64,000 nucleotides of DNA from the NCBI GenBank assembly GCA_030762895.1, contig CM061064.1, positions 131,633,402 to 131,697,401 of the forward strand, given 5' to 3'. The translations under genes and the position numbers were made by a program. This DNA comes from Sophora flavescens. Taxonomy: Eukaryota > Streptophyta > Magnoliopsida > Fabales > Fabaceae. The notes beneath the pieces are model-generated. The model saw only the letters and a list, made by a program, of their open reading frames with translations, was not told where the DNA came from and searched no databases. This document shows positions 43,467 to 54,955 of the stretch, one piece after another (within the stretch, counting starts at the first letter, position 1; each line of letters starts with the position of its first letter).

Positions 43467-44063
43467 CTATCCATTCGTCTGAGGATAACAAGCAGAACTC
43501 ATCCTCAATTTCATCCCTAAGGCACTATGCAACTGCCTCCAAAATCGAGATGTGAATCTAGGACCTGGATCGGAGACAATGCTCGATGACACACCATGCA
43601 ACCTAACAACTTCCTTAATATAGATCCGGGTCAATCTTTCTAAACTGTAACTCTCGCCAATAGGTAAGAAGTGAGCACACTTCGTTAACCTATCGATTAT
43701 AACCCATATCGCATTATGTCTCTTCAGAGTTCGTGGTAATCCAACCACAAAATCCATGGCTATACTATCCCATTTCCACTCTGGGATATCTAACGATTGC
43801 AACAACCATGTTGGTTTTTGATGCTCTATCTTCGCCTTCTGACACACTAGACAAGATAAAGCATACTCTGCTACTTCCTTCTTCATCCTCGGCCACCAAA
43901 ACATCTTTAAATCCTGATACCTCTTCGTAGCTCCTAGGTTAAAACTCATCCTACTCTTATGTGCCTCCTCCAAGTTCATCCTCCTAAGTTCTACGTCATC
44001 TGGCACACATATCCTATCTCTGAACCTGAACACACCATCTGACCCTCTACTAATCACAGACAC
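43467..44063 (-). pseudogene. Composite chromovirus copy A: integrase zinc region and core
   Basis: The frame includes the DGVFRFRDRICVPDD entry, EAHKSRMSFNLGATKRYQDLK..W, CLVCQKAK (the CC of HHCC), MDFVVGLPRT (D), SIVSDPGPRFTSRFW (D) and SACYPQTNG. It ends at a stop just before the catalytic E. Degenerate sequence to 43110 connects it to the C-terminal piece. Confidence 0.75.
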
Positions 44064-44141
44064 TTTGCCCTCATCTATATCCCTATTTACTTCTTGCAGA
44101 TATTAATCCTGTGTTTATTTTTCCTTAAGCTCTCTAAGGAA

Positions 44142-44741
44142 CTAACTAATGATGGTAACCATGCCTAAACATATCTTATCCCTACTCAATTCCATGCCTA
44201 AGTTCATATCACTGAACTGATCAATCAACTCCATCTCCTTCACCATCATTGCAGACATGTGCAAAGACTTCCTGCTAAATGCATCCGCTACAACATTCGC
44301 CTTCCCAAGATGGTACTGTAAATCAAATTCATAACCCTTAATAAACTTCATCCATCTCCACTGTCTCATATTCAACTCTTTATGATCAAACAGGTGCTTC
44401 AAACTCTTGTGATCACTGTACACATTAAACATAGCTCCATAGAGATAGTGTCGCCATATCTTCAATGCGAACACTATAGCTACCAACTTCAGATCATGGG
44501 TCGGATACTTCCACTCGTGAGTTATCAAAAGTCAGGAAGCAAAAGCTACTACTCTTCCCTCTTGCATCAGAACACAACCCAAACCTTGATATGATGCATC
44601 ACAATACACGTCAAAATGTCCTAAAGGATCTGGTAAGGTTAACATTGGTGATGTGGTTAATCTATTCATCAGCTCCTGAAAACTCTTCTCACATTTATCT
44701 GTCCAGACATAAGTTGTACCCTTTCTGGTCAACTGCGTCAT
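44142..44741 (-). pseudogene. Composite chromovirus copy A: RNase H
   Basis: Two frames separated by one stop. At 44532-44741, CEKSFQELMNRLTTSPMLTLPDPLGHFDVYCDASYQGLGCVLMQ includes the catalytic D. At 44142-44528, YPTHDLKLVAIVFALKIWRHYLYG, YSDHKSLKHLFDHKELNMRQWRW and GKANVVADAFSR follow (D and the conserved VADALSR-type end). The full RNase H sequence is recognisable. Confidence 0.75.
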
Positions 44742-44909
44742 AGGTAACGCAATCTTCGAGAAACCCTATATGAACCTCCGGTAGTAACCAACTAACCCTA
44801 GGAAACTTCTGACTTCACTCACTGACTTAGGTCTCTCCCACTTAAGCACTGCTTCAACTTTAGCCGGATTCACTACTATTATTTCCTTATTAATCACATG
44901 ACCTAAAAA

Positions 44910-45195
44910 CTAAACCTCTTCCAAACAGAACTCACACTTGGAAAGCTTAACATATAACTGCCTATCCTTCAACACTTGCAACATGATTCTCAGATGTTCC
45001 CCATGCTCTTCCCTGTTACGGGAATAAATACGGATATCGTCTATAAACACAACTACAAACTTGTCGAGGAACGGTCTCAAAATCATGTTCATATAATCCA
45101 TAAACATTGCTGGAGCATTAGTCACACCAAAAGGCATAACTAAATACTCATAGTGTCTGTACCTCTTCTAAAAGCTGCCTTAGGTACATCCAAGG
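44910..45195 (-). pseudogene. Composite chromovirus copy A: RT, C-terminal half only
   Basis: It reads MPFGVTNAPAMFMDYMN, FVVVFIDDIRIYSRN (active site I-D-D) and LSKCEFCLEEV. Upstream it can be followed only to a DVPKTAF block (about 45180-45195), where sequence switches abruptly to LTR. The N-terminal half of RT, protease, gag and primer site are missing. Copy B at 52345-52630 ends at the same junction. Confidence 0.75.
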
Positions 45196-45338
45196 TGATC
45201 CATATGAGCCATCAGCAATATCTGGGTCTACAAGTGTAACGATAGAAACGACAAACGCAAAAGAAAGGGAAAAAGAGATAAGAAACTATCTAGCATTAAA
45301 ACATGGAAAAGGATACGTAGCACATAATCAATAAGTGT

Positions 45339-45399
<61 letters not shown>

Positions 45400-45646
45400 C
45401 AATCATCCTCTACCCTTCGCACTCATGCAACTTATGCTGACGTGGCCACCACCAACCTGTCACACACCCCTCGTCTGATTTAGGGATGTTAGTCAGTTGT
45501 CCAAGTGACACATCCCTAAATCTTGGTGCACACCCTCATCCGCGGTGAGAATGCTCATGTAAGCAATGTCACTATAGCTGCACATCTCGCTCCGGTGCAC
45601 ACCCTGGTTCTCTCTCGAGGGTGCTCATGCATAGCAATGACACTAT
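45196..45646 (-). repeat. Middle LTR fragment of the composite element
   Basis: Homologous to 40572-41067 of the left LTR and to 52631-53150 of the right LTR. It includes a (GT)n microsatellite (45333-45398) and ends where copia sequence begins at 45647. Its continuation, 50733-50829, matches 42582-42679, so about 1.5 kb of LTR is missing at the copia site. Confidence 0.7.
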
Positions 45647-45649
45647 GTC

Positions 45650-46129
45650 TTGTGTGATACATGTCAGAGAGGTAAATAGATAAAATCAAGTTTCAAATCT
45701 AAAAACCAAGTATCAACCTCTAGACCTCTTCAGTTGTTACACATGGATCTGTTTGGACCAGTTAGTGTTGCCAGCCTGGCTGGAAGAAAATATGGATTTT
45801 TCATAGTTGATGACTATTCTAGATACACATGGGTACTCTTCCTAACACACAAGGATGAGTCTTTTAAGGCTTTCTCAGTATTCTGCAAAAGAGTACAAAA
45901 TGAGCAGGGCTTCTGTATTTCTACCCTTATAAGTGATCATGGGGGAGAATTTGAAATTGAGCAGTTTAGACAGTTCTGTGAGGAGAATGGAATCTCTCAC
46001 AATTTCTCTGCACCTAGAACTCCACAGCAAAATGGAGTGGTTGAGAGAAAGAACAGATCTCTGCAAGAGATGGCTAGATCTATGCTCAATGAAAATAATC
46101 TCCCTAAGTACTTTTGGGCGTGTCAGTAA
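45650..46129 (+). pseudogene. Copia integrase (Sirevirus-like)
   Basis: The early part (45650-45733) has a stop, then the frame 45734-46129 is open: LLHMDLFGPVS (D), YGFFIVDDYSRYTWVLF, TLISDHGGEFEIEQF (D) and TPQQNGVVERKNRSLQEMARSM (E), a complete D,D-35-E set. A frameshift after KYFWACQ ends it at 46129. Confidence 0.8.
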
Positions 46130-46800
46130 ACACTGCTTGCTATGTACAAAACAGAATACTTATTAGGCCTTTTCTAAAAAGGACTCCTTATGAATTGTGA
46201 AAAGGAAAAAGCCCCAACATATCTTATTTTCATGCTTTTGGATGTGAATGTTTTATTCTGAATACCAAAGATAATCTTGGAATGTTTGATTCTAAGGTAG
46301 ATAAAGGTATTTTCGTAGGTTATTCTGAAAAGTCCAAGGCTTTTAGAGTTTACAATTCAAGAACTTGTATTATTGAAGAATCTGTTCATGTTAAATTCAA
46401 TGATGGTTTAAAGACTGATAAAGAACTATCAGATCTAGAAGATGATCTTGCAGGTCTTGATATAAACAAGCCAGAAAGTCAACAACCAGATCTAACCAAA
46501 ACAGAACCTGTGCCTGAGGCTGAAAGACAAGTGGAACAGACCAGTCAGCAGACAAGTCAAGATCTTCATGATGATCTCAAAAGGGATTGGAAGCTCAACA
46601 CTCATCATCCTAAGGATTTTATTATTGGAAATCCTTCTGAAGGAGTAAGAACCAGATCCACATTAAGAGAATCAAGCAATGTGGCCTTTATTTCAGATTT
46701 GGAACCTAAACGCATTGAAGAAGCTCTTGAGGATGAAAGCTGGATTCTTGCTATGCAAGAAGAACTTAACTAGTTCACAAGAAATGATGTCTGGACTCTT
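46130..46800 (+). pseudogene. Copia integrase C-terminus to RT linker
   Basis: After the frameshift, degenerate sequence (with TGG changed to TGA near 46198) leads into an open frame from 46282: MFDSKVDKGIFVGYSEKSKAFRVYN, SVHVKFND, an acidic Q/T-rich linker, and LEPKRIEEALEDESWILAMQEELN. A single TAG (normally CAG) at 46771-46773 separates it from the RT frame, which is in the same phase. Confidence 0.75.
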
Positions 46801-48231
46801 GTGTCTAAACCTAAAAACAAGTCAGTTATTGGAACAAGATGGGTCTTCAGAAACAAATTGGATGAAGATGGTAAAGTTGTCAGAAATAAGGCAAGGTTAG
46901 TAGCTCAAGGCTATAACCAACAAGAAGGTATTGATTATACTGAAACCTTTGCACCTGTAGCTAGAATAGAAGCCATACGCATTTTAATGTCATATACTGC
47001 ACAACACCAAATTACCCTATTTCAAATGGATGTGAAAATTGCTTTTCTAAATGGTATAATTGAAGAAGAAATGTATGTTAAACAAACCCCTGGTTTTGAG
47101 GATACTGATAAACCAGATCATGTTTTTAAACTTAAAAAGGCATTATATGGTTTGAAACAAGCACCTAGAGCATGGTATGATAGACTCAGTTCTTTTCTCA
47201 TGCATAATGGTTTTACTAGAGGACAAGTAGACACTACTCTCTTCAAAAAATGCTCTAAAGAGAACTTTATTATAGTTCAAATATATGTTGATGATATTAT
47301 TTTTGGAGCAACTAATGAAAAGTTGTGCAAGGAATTTTCAAATCTAATGCAAGCTGAATTTGAGATGAGCATGATGGGAGAATTGAAGTTCTTCCTTGGA
47401 TTACAAATCAAGCAGACAAGTGATGGAATTTACATTCATCAACAAAAATATACCAAGGAGATACTCAAGAAATACAAAATGGAAAATGCAAAGCTCATGA
47501 AAACCCCTATGCAACCCAATGCAAAACTAAGCAAAGATGATGAAGGTAAAAAGGTAGATCAAACTGTCTATAGAGGTATGATTGGATCTCTACTGTACTT
47601 AACTTCAAGCAGACCTGACATTCAATTTAGTGTCTGTATGTGTGCTAGATTCCAATCTAATCCCAGAGAATCTCATCTTAAGGCTGTTAAAAGAATATTT
47701 AGATATTTGCTTGGAACTACTAATCTTGGTTTGCTGTATTTAAGATCAAAAGAATACAGATTAGTGGGATATTGTGATGCTGATTTTGCTGGAGACAGAA
47801 TAGAAAGAAAAAGCACCAGTGGAGGAGGTCACTTCATTGGAGCAAGTTTAGTCTCATGGTCAAGCAAGAGGCAGACAACCATTGCCCTATCTACTGCTGA
47901 AGTAGAATACATCTCTGCTGCTAGTTGCTGCTCTCAACTCTTATGGGTAAAACATCAACTTGAGGATTACTCTATTTATGAACATAACATATCTATATGG
48001 TGTGATAATTCCAGTGTTATATGCTTAACTAAAAATCCAATTCAGCATTCTAAGGCTAAGCATATTGAAATCAAACATCATTTCATTAGGGATTATGTTC
48101 AGAAAGGCATTTTTGATACTAAGTTTGTTAAAACTGAAAATCAATGGGCTGATATTTTCACTAAACCCCTCACAGAAGAAAGGTTTTTATTTATTAGAGA
48201 TCATCTAAACATGCATTGCATTGTTGAATGA
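46801..48231 (+). CDS. Copia reverse transcriptase-RNase H, long intact frame (Sirevirus-like)
   Basis: 476 uninterrupted codons. RT: VIGTRWVFRNKLDEDG (near 9-25), KARLVAQGYNQQEGIDYTETF, FQMDVKIAFLNG (D), LYGLKQAPRAWY, and the catalytic IYVDDIIFGA near residues 160-170. RNase H: LVGYCDADFAGD (D, near 328), STSGGGHFIG, SWSSKRQTTIALSTAEVEY (E), WCDNSSVICLTKNPIQHSKAKHIEIKHHFIRD (D), ending ADIFTKPL. All the family's catalytic positions are visible. The true protein is the upstream polyprotein; no own ATG start is implied, because the apparent start is an artefact of the TAG at 46771. Without gag, protease and a 5' LTR the element cannot move alone. Confidence 0.85.
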   Translation: MSKPKNKSVIGTRWVFRNKLDEDGKVVRNKARLVAQGYNQQEGIDYTETFAPVARIEAIRILMSYTAQHQITLFQMDVKIAFLNGIIEEEMYVKQTPGFEDTDKPDHVFKLKKALYGLKQAPRAWYDRLSSFLMHNGFTRGQVDTTLFKKCSKENFIIVQIYVDDIIFGATNEKLCKEFSNLMQAEFEMSMMGELKFFLGLQIKQTSDGIYIHQQKYTKEILKKYKMENAKLMKTPMQPNAKLSKDDEGKKVDQTVYRGMIGSLLYLTSSRPDIQFSVCMCARFQSNPRESHLKAVKRIFRYLLGTTNLGLLYLRSKEYRLVGYCDADFAGDRIERKSTSGGGHFIGASLVSWSSKRQTTIALSTAEVEYISAASCCSQLLWVKHQLEDYSIYEHNISIWCDNSSVICLTKNPIQHSKAKHIEIKHHFIRDYVQKGIFDTKFVKTENQWADIFTKPLTEERFLFIRDHLNMHCIVE

Positions 48232-48647
48232 CATGTATGAATGTTAACGAGTCTATGCTAAATCTGTCATTACTCCTATATACATGTTCTTTCAACTAAG
48301 CATTAGTTCAGGGGGAGTAATGATACAATAATTTAAGTGGAATATGTCTAATATGCTTGCTGCATTACTGTGATTTTCTTAACATATTATCTTGCCTTTA
48401 ACATATCTCTTAAATAAAACTTGATAACCCTTTTTGATGTTGACAAAAGGGGGAGAAAGGGAGATTAGGGAGAATGGGAGAAATGAAAATGGGAGAATAG
48501 GAGAAATAGAATGGGAGAATGAATATGATATGACCTGTTCACACTTAAGAAAATTTCAACCTGTCTATGTATGCTATTTTCTTTGTTGATATTTTCTGAG
48601 GTTCATTAAATCATCTCAATGTTTGTCATCATCAAAAAGGGGGAGAT
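48232..48647 (+). promoter_or_regulatory. Short 3' region with three polypurine-tract-like boxes
   Basis: Purine boxes CAGGGGGAGTAATG (about 48310), AAAAGGGGGAGAAAGGG (about 48444) and AAAAAGGGGGAGATTG (48633-48648, abutting the LTR) are repeated. A GGGAGAATGGGAGAAAT minisatellite (48470-48527) separates them. Repeated purine tracts before the LTR are, as I recall, a hallmark of Sireviruses. No envelope-like ORF is present. Confidence 0.65.
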
Positions 48648-48785
48648 TGTTAAGTCTCTAAAATGTTTGATATGCATTTCCCTAAGTTTTGATGAAAACT
48701 AAACATTGGTTAATGATTTAATTAACCTTCATATTGGTTGCTAACCTAACTATTGAGTGTGCGGATTAAGAAATAGAATCAAACG

Positions 48786-49615
48786 TCCAACAAAGTGAAA
48801 CATGCAGACGTCCAACAAAGTGTAACAAGCAGACATCCAACACTGTAGTGTTTGAAGCACACATCCAAAAACACAAGAGAAAGAAACCCGCGTCCAATAA
48901 AAATATCAGAAAGGCCGCGTCCACTAAAAATATCAGAAGGCCGCATCCACTAAAAGTATCAGAAGGTCGCGTCTACTAAAAACAACAGAAGGCCGCGTCT
49001 ACTCAAAGTATCAGAAAAACCCGTCCAGTGAGGTATCAAAATTATCCGTCCAATGACGTGGCACTTGGAGCGCGTCCATCAAAGTATCAGAATAGCGCGT
49101 CCATCAAAGTATCAGAAAAGACCGTCCAGTGAGGTATCAGAAAGGTTCGTCCAATGACGTGGCAGATGGAGCTCTTCCATGAAGGAATCATATGGAGCTC
49201 GTCCATTAAGGAATCACTTTGAGCTCGTCCATTAAAGTATCAGAATAGCGCGTCCAATAAAGTATCAGAACCGCGCGTCCAATAAAGTATCAGCAATGCG
49301 CGTCCAATGACGTGGCAAATGGTGCTCGTCCATTAAGGTCAGAATGTTTCCATCCACTAGAGTAACTGAGACTCTCGTCCACCAGAGTAACTAAGACTCT
49401 CGTCCACCAGAGTAACTGAGACTCTCGTCCACCAGACTGACTGAGGCTCTCGTCCAGTAAAGTAACAGAGGCTCTCGTCCACTAAAGGTGACATAAGCTC
49501 TCGTCCACTATAGTAACAGAAGTGCTCGTCCACTAAAGGTGACAGAAGCGCTCGTCCACTAGTCTTTGGACTTGCTGAGTCCTTAATATGGAGCTCGTCT
49601 ACTAGCCCGAATGAA
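48786..49615 (+). repeat. Long array of about 28-bp units centred on CGTCCA
   Basis: Roughly 28 units of the form (g)CGTCCA(c/a)(t/c)(a/g)A-AGTA(T/A)C(A)GA(A)GG(C). Subtypes are grouped: GCGCGTCCA.., GAGCTCGTCCA.., ACTCTCGTCCACCAGAG.. and GCTCGTCCACTAAAGG... Several units carry a palindromic GCGCGC-, GAGCTC- or CTCGAG-like flank. It lies in U3, ending about 500 bp before the TATA box. Confidence 0.85.
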
Positions 49616-49986
49616 AACTCAAATGACTAGATAGACGTGATTATTTTCAAGATGGAAGCACTTATCTTATGAACGCAAATTCTCTAAGGATTATCAGAAT
49701 CTTGGTTCAAGAATCAGAAAGAGACTTGAAGCCTTCTCTCCTACTCAGTTTCACGATTATCAAGAAAAGTCAGAAGCTACTCTCTCAAGCAACCTTGGAT
49801 AATCATAACCAAAGACCATTTAAAGAATGCTTCCAACGTGCTTTATTCCCTAGTACCTCTGGTCCTTACACAAAAAGGGAAGTGTACTCAGTAAAGTACA
49901 AAAAGCTCTCTGCACAACTTTGATATGACTGTAGCACGATGAATAAAGCCATGATCCTTCATATTAGAGTACAACCAACGACTCTA

Positions 49987-50062
49987 TTGCATTAATGGCT
50001 GCCCAGAACGACTATATTGCATTAATGACTGCCCAGAACGACTCTATTGCAATTAATGAAGT
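49987..50062 (+). repeat. Tandem repeat AACGACTCTATTGCATTAATGxCTGCCCAG
   Basis: Two full units and one partial unit of about 32 bp occur just upstream of the LTR TATA box. Confidence 0.75.
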
Positions 50063-50130
50063 TCTGCTTGAAGCCAACATCTGAGGAGATGTCTCTAACG
50101 GATCCTAAATGCTTGAAGACTATAAATACA

Positions 50131-50138
50131 GAAGTCAT
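50131..50138 (+). promoter_or_regulatory. TATA box (TATAAATA) of the Sirevirus-like LTR
   Basis: GACTATAAATACAG about 1.48 kb into the LTR, followed by GAA-rich leader. Same box as in the LTRs at 5684 and 33601. Confidence 0.6.
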
Positions 50139-50356
50139 TGAAGATGAAGAACAGAGAGAATACACATTGCATTAAAATGTCATTACTCTGAGAATTTATT
50201 TCTTCATTCTTTTATTCTTTATTCTTCAATCATTTTGAAGTTATTACGCAGACTTTCCTGAGCCTTACATTTAAACCACTCTCTGAGTGTTAGTGAAAGA
50301 TCTGCCTGTGAGAAATTGTATTTATTACAAACCCAATCTCTCAAACAAACCAGAGT

Positions 50357-50430
50357 GAGCCTGAAGAGGCTAGGTGTGCAAATAATACTTGTCTTGAGCC
50401 TGAAGAGGCTAGGTGTGCAAATAATACTTG
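50357..50430 (+). repeat. 40-bp tandem duplication in the LTR R/U5 region
   Basis: GAGCCTGAAGAGGCTAGGTG plus TGCAAATAATACTTG occurs twice in a row, about 40 bp apart and nearly identical, so it is a recent duplication. Confidence 0.85.
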
Positions 50431-50829
50431 AGTCTGTAACCTTATCAGTTATAGTGGATAAATCTTGGTGCTGCCAAGGACTGGACGTAGCTCTTTGATT
50501 TGAAGAGTGAACCAGGATAAATCACCGTGTTAATCCCTCTTCCCTTAAACTCTTTAATTGCTTTAGTTTTTCTTGCATCTGTAAGTGGTGTGTGTGCAAT
50601 AGTCACCCGTCCATCCTTTATTCTTCCACTCGTCCAAAGCTAGCTTTCTATTTGCGAAAAGATTTCAGCTTTGCTTAAATTCTGATAAACACAATTCAAC
50701 CCCCCTTCTCGTGTTTATAGTTGTCTATTTCAAGGTTCGTGTACTTAGATATACATATTAGGCACTTAATCAAGGTCTTAAACATGGTTACTAATCGTAT
50801 AACTAATGTCGTAAAACATAGATGTTACA

Positions 50830-51584
50830 TTACTACCCCCTTAAAAGAAATTATGTCCTCGGAATTTACGTACCTAAAAAGAGATGTAGATACTGTTGCT
50901 GTATATCAGCCTCACGCTCCCAGGTAGCATCTCCTGTAGTCTCATCACCAATGACCTTGACCAAAGGAATCTGTCTACCTCGGAGTTCTTTAATCCTTCT
51001 ATCTACGATTCTAACTGGTAAAGCCTCATATTCAAGAGTCTCTCGGAGTTGTATCGACTTAGGCTCAAGCACATGTGCAGGATCAGGATAATATTTTCTC
51101 AATTGTGAGATGTGAAAGACGTCATGAAGATTAGAAAGGTTAGGTGGTAAGGCAATATGGTAAGCTACTTGACCAATCCGTCGAAGAATCTGGAAAGGTC
51201 TAATGAATCTAGGAGTAAGCTTTCTAGACCTGATAGCTCTGCCAATTCTAGTTTTTGAAGTGGCTCTAAAAACACGTGATCACCTTCCTGGAATTCTAAG
51301 GGTCTCATCCTCTTGTTACTGTAGCTCTACTACCTATCCTGCGCTTCCTTCATCTTCTTCCTTATCTTCCTAACATGTTTCGTTGTCTATTGTACCACAT
51401 CAGGACCCAGAACTTGGCTCTCACCAGTCTCAAACCAACACAACGGAGTTCTACACTTCCTTCCATACAAAGCCTCGTACGATGCTATTCCGATACTGAT
51501 GTGGAAACTATTATTATAGTTAAACTCAATCAAAGGCAAGAGTTCATCGCATCTGCCAGTGTATTCTAACACACAGGCTCTCAA
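50830..51584 (-). pseudogene. Composite chromovirus copy B: integrase C-terminal part
   Basis: Nearly identical to 42680-43440: the chromodomain-like tail (50866-51102), a degenerate GPF/Y region, and the FNYNNSFHISIGIASYEALYGRKCRTPLCW block (51387-51584). Differences from copy A are scattered point changes. Confidence 0.7.
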
Positions 51585-51629
51585 GAGATCCTCGAATGAC
51601 TGAATCGTCCTCTCTAACTATCCATTCGT

Positions 51630-51956
51630 CTAAGGATAACAAGCAGAACTCATCCTCAATTTCATCCCTAAGGCACTATGCAACTGCCTCCAAAATCGAG
51701 ATGTGAATCTAGGACCTGGATCGGAGACAATGCTCGATGACACACCATGCAACCTAACAACTTCCTTAATATAGATCCGGGTCAATCTTTCTAAACTGTA
51801 ACTCTTGCCAATAGGTAAGAAGTGAGCACACTTCGTTAACCTATCGATTACAACCCATATCGCATTGTGTCTCTTCGGAGATCGTGGTAATCCAACCACA
51901 AAATCCATGGCTATATTATCCCATTTCCACTCTGGGATATCTAACAATTGCAACAA
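51630..51956 (-). pseudogene. Composite chromovirus copy B: integrase core
   Basis: Matches 43480-43800: MDFVVGLPRSP (D), AIWVVIDRLTKCAHFLP and SIVSDPGPRFTSRFW (D). The zinc-binding region and most of RNase H are lost in a deletion at about 51970, where sequence equivalent to 43830 joins directly to sequence equivalent to about 44545. Confidence 0.75.
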
Positions 51957-51974
51957 CCATGCTGGCTTTTGATG

Positions 51975-52630
51975 CAGAAGCTACTACTCTTCCCTCTTGC
52001 ATCAGAACACAACCCAAACCTTGATATGACGCATCACAATACACGTCAAAATGTCCTAAAGGATCTGGTAAGGTTAACATTGGTGATGTGGTTAATCTAT
52101 TCATCAGCTCCTGAAAACTCTTCTCACACTCATTTGTCCACACATAAGCTGTACCCTTTCTGGTCAACTGCGTCATAGGTAACGCAATCTTCGAGAAACA
52201 CTATATGAACCTCCGGTAGTAACCAGCTAACCCTAGGAAACTTCTGACTTCACTCACTGACTTAGGTCTCTCCCACTTAAGCACTGCTTCAACTTTAGCC
52301 GGATTCACTACTATTATTTCCTTATTAATCACATGACCTAAAAACTAAACCTCTTCCAAACAGAACTCACACTTGGAAAGCTTAGCATATAACTGCCTAT
52401 CCTTCAACACTTGCAACACGATTCTCAGATGTTCCCCGTGCTCTTCCCTGTTACGGGAATAAATACGGATATCATCTATAAACACAACTACAAACTTGTC
52501 GAGGAACGGTCTCAAAATCATGTTCATATAATCCATAAACATTGTTGGAGCATTAGTCACACCAAAAGGCATAACTAAATACTCATAGTGTCTGTACCTC
52601 TTCTAAAAGCTGTCTTAGGTACATCCAAGG
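51975..52630 (-). pseudogene. Composite chromovirus copy B: RNase H start and RT C-terminal half
   Basis: RNase H N-terminus (CEKSFQELMNRLTTSPMLTLP.., YCDASYQGLGCVLMQ) and RT (52345-52572: MPFGVTNAPTMFMDYMN, VVFIDDIRIYSRN). It ends at the same RT-to-LTR junction as copy A (52631 here, 45196 there). Confidence 0.7.
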
Positions 52631-54793
<2,163 letters not shown>

Positions 54794-54798
54794 ACAAT

Positions 54799-54950
54799 CA
54801 TGAGACTTTAAACCCTTTAACTCCATGAAGAAACGTACAAAAAGCCTTTTTTCTCATTTCTAGATAGAGCATGAGCACTCGGAGGTAGATATGTACTATT
54901 TCCTCTCTTTACCAGTCCTAATTCAGTTATTATTCCCAAGCTAACCGGGT
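54799..54950 (-). pseudogene. CACTA transposase-related protein, upstream part of DUF4218
   Basis: On the minus strand a HALSRNEKKAF..FLHG-like stretch (with a frame change) and GLKSHDC can be read. It continues at 39499 once the composite retroelement and one ACAAT are set aside. It matches the block just before FFKAIC in DUF4218. Upstream (right) it is cut off by a CACTA terminus at 54956. Confidence 0.55.
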
Positions 54951-54955
54951 CTAGT

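Larger units (their letters stand above)
45647..50732 (+). mobile_element. Sirevirus-like copia element, 5'-truncated, with 3' LTR
   Basis: It starts abruptly at the integrase zinc finger and runs through integrase, RT and RNase H to a short 3' region with repeated purine tracts and a 2085-bp LTR. The 5' LTR, primer site, gag and protease are missing together with part of the host LTR, which suggests one deletion after insertion. Much better preserved than the related copy at 10293-17711. Confidence 0.8.
48648..50732 (+). repeat. 3' LTR of the Sirevirus-like element, about 2085 bp
   Basis: Starts TGTTAAGTCTC after the purine tract and ends about ...GTCTATTTCA. It holds the CGTCCA array (48786-49615), a TATA box (TATAAATA near 50131), two tandem duplications (about 49987-50062 and 50357-50430), the AAGGACTGGACGTAG...AACCAGGATAAATC block, and the CAATTCAACCCCCCTTCTCG end. 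LTR sequence of the host composite element resumes at 50733. Confidence 0.75.

Noticed and set aside
45228..45422. HTHTHT-rich reading frame
   Set aside because: Artefact of the (GT)n microsatellite in the middle LTR.
48786..49615. CRISPR-like array of regular repeats
   Set aside because: Units are tandem and drifting, without unique spacers, and sit in a plant LTR; CRISPR is not expected here.
49669..49923. 84-codon frame in the Sirevirus-like LTR
   Set aside because: Lies in U3 between the repeat array and the TATA box, with no recognisable domain; likely chance.
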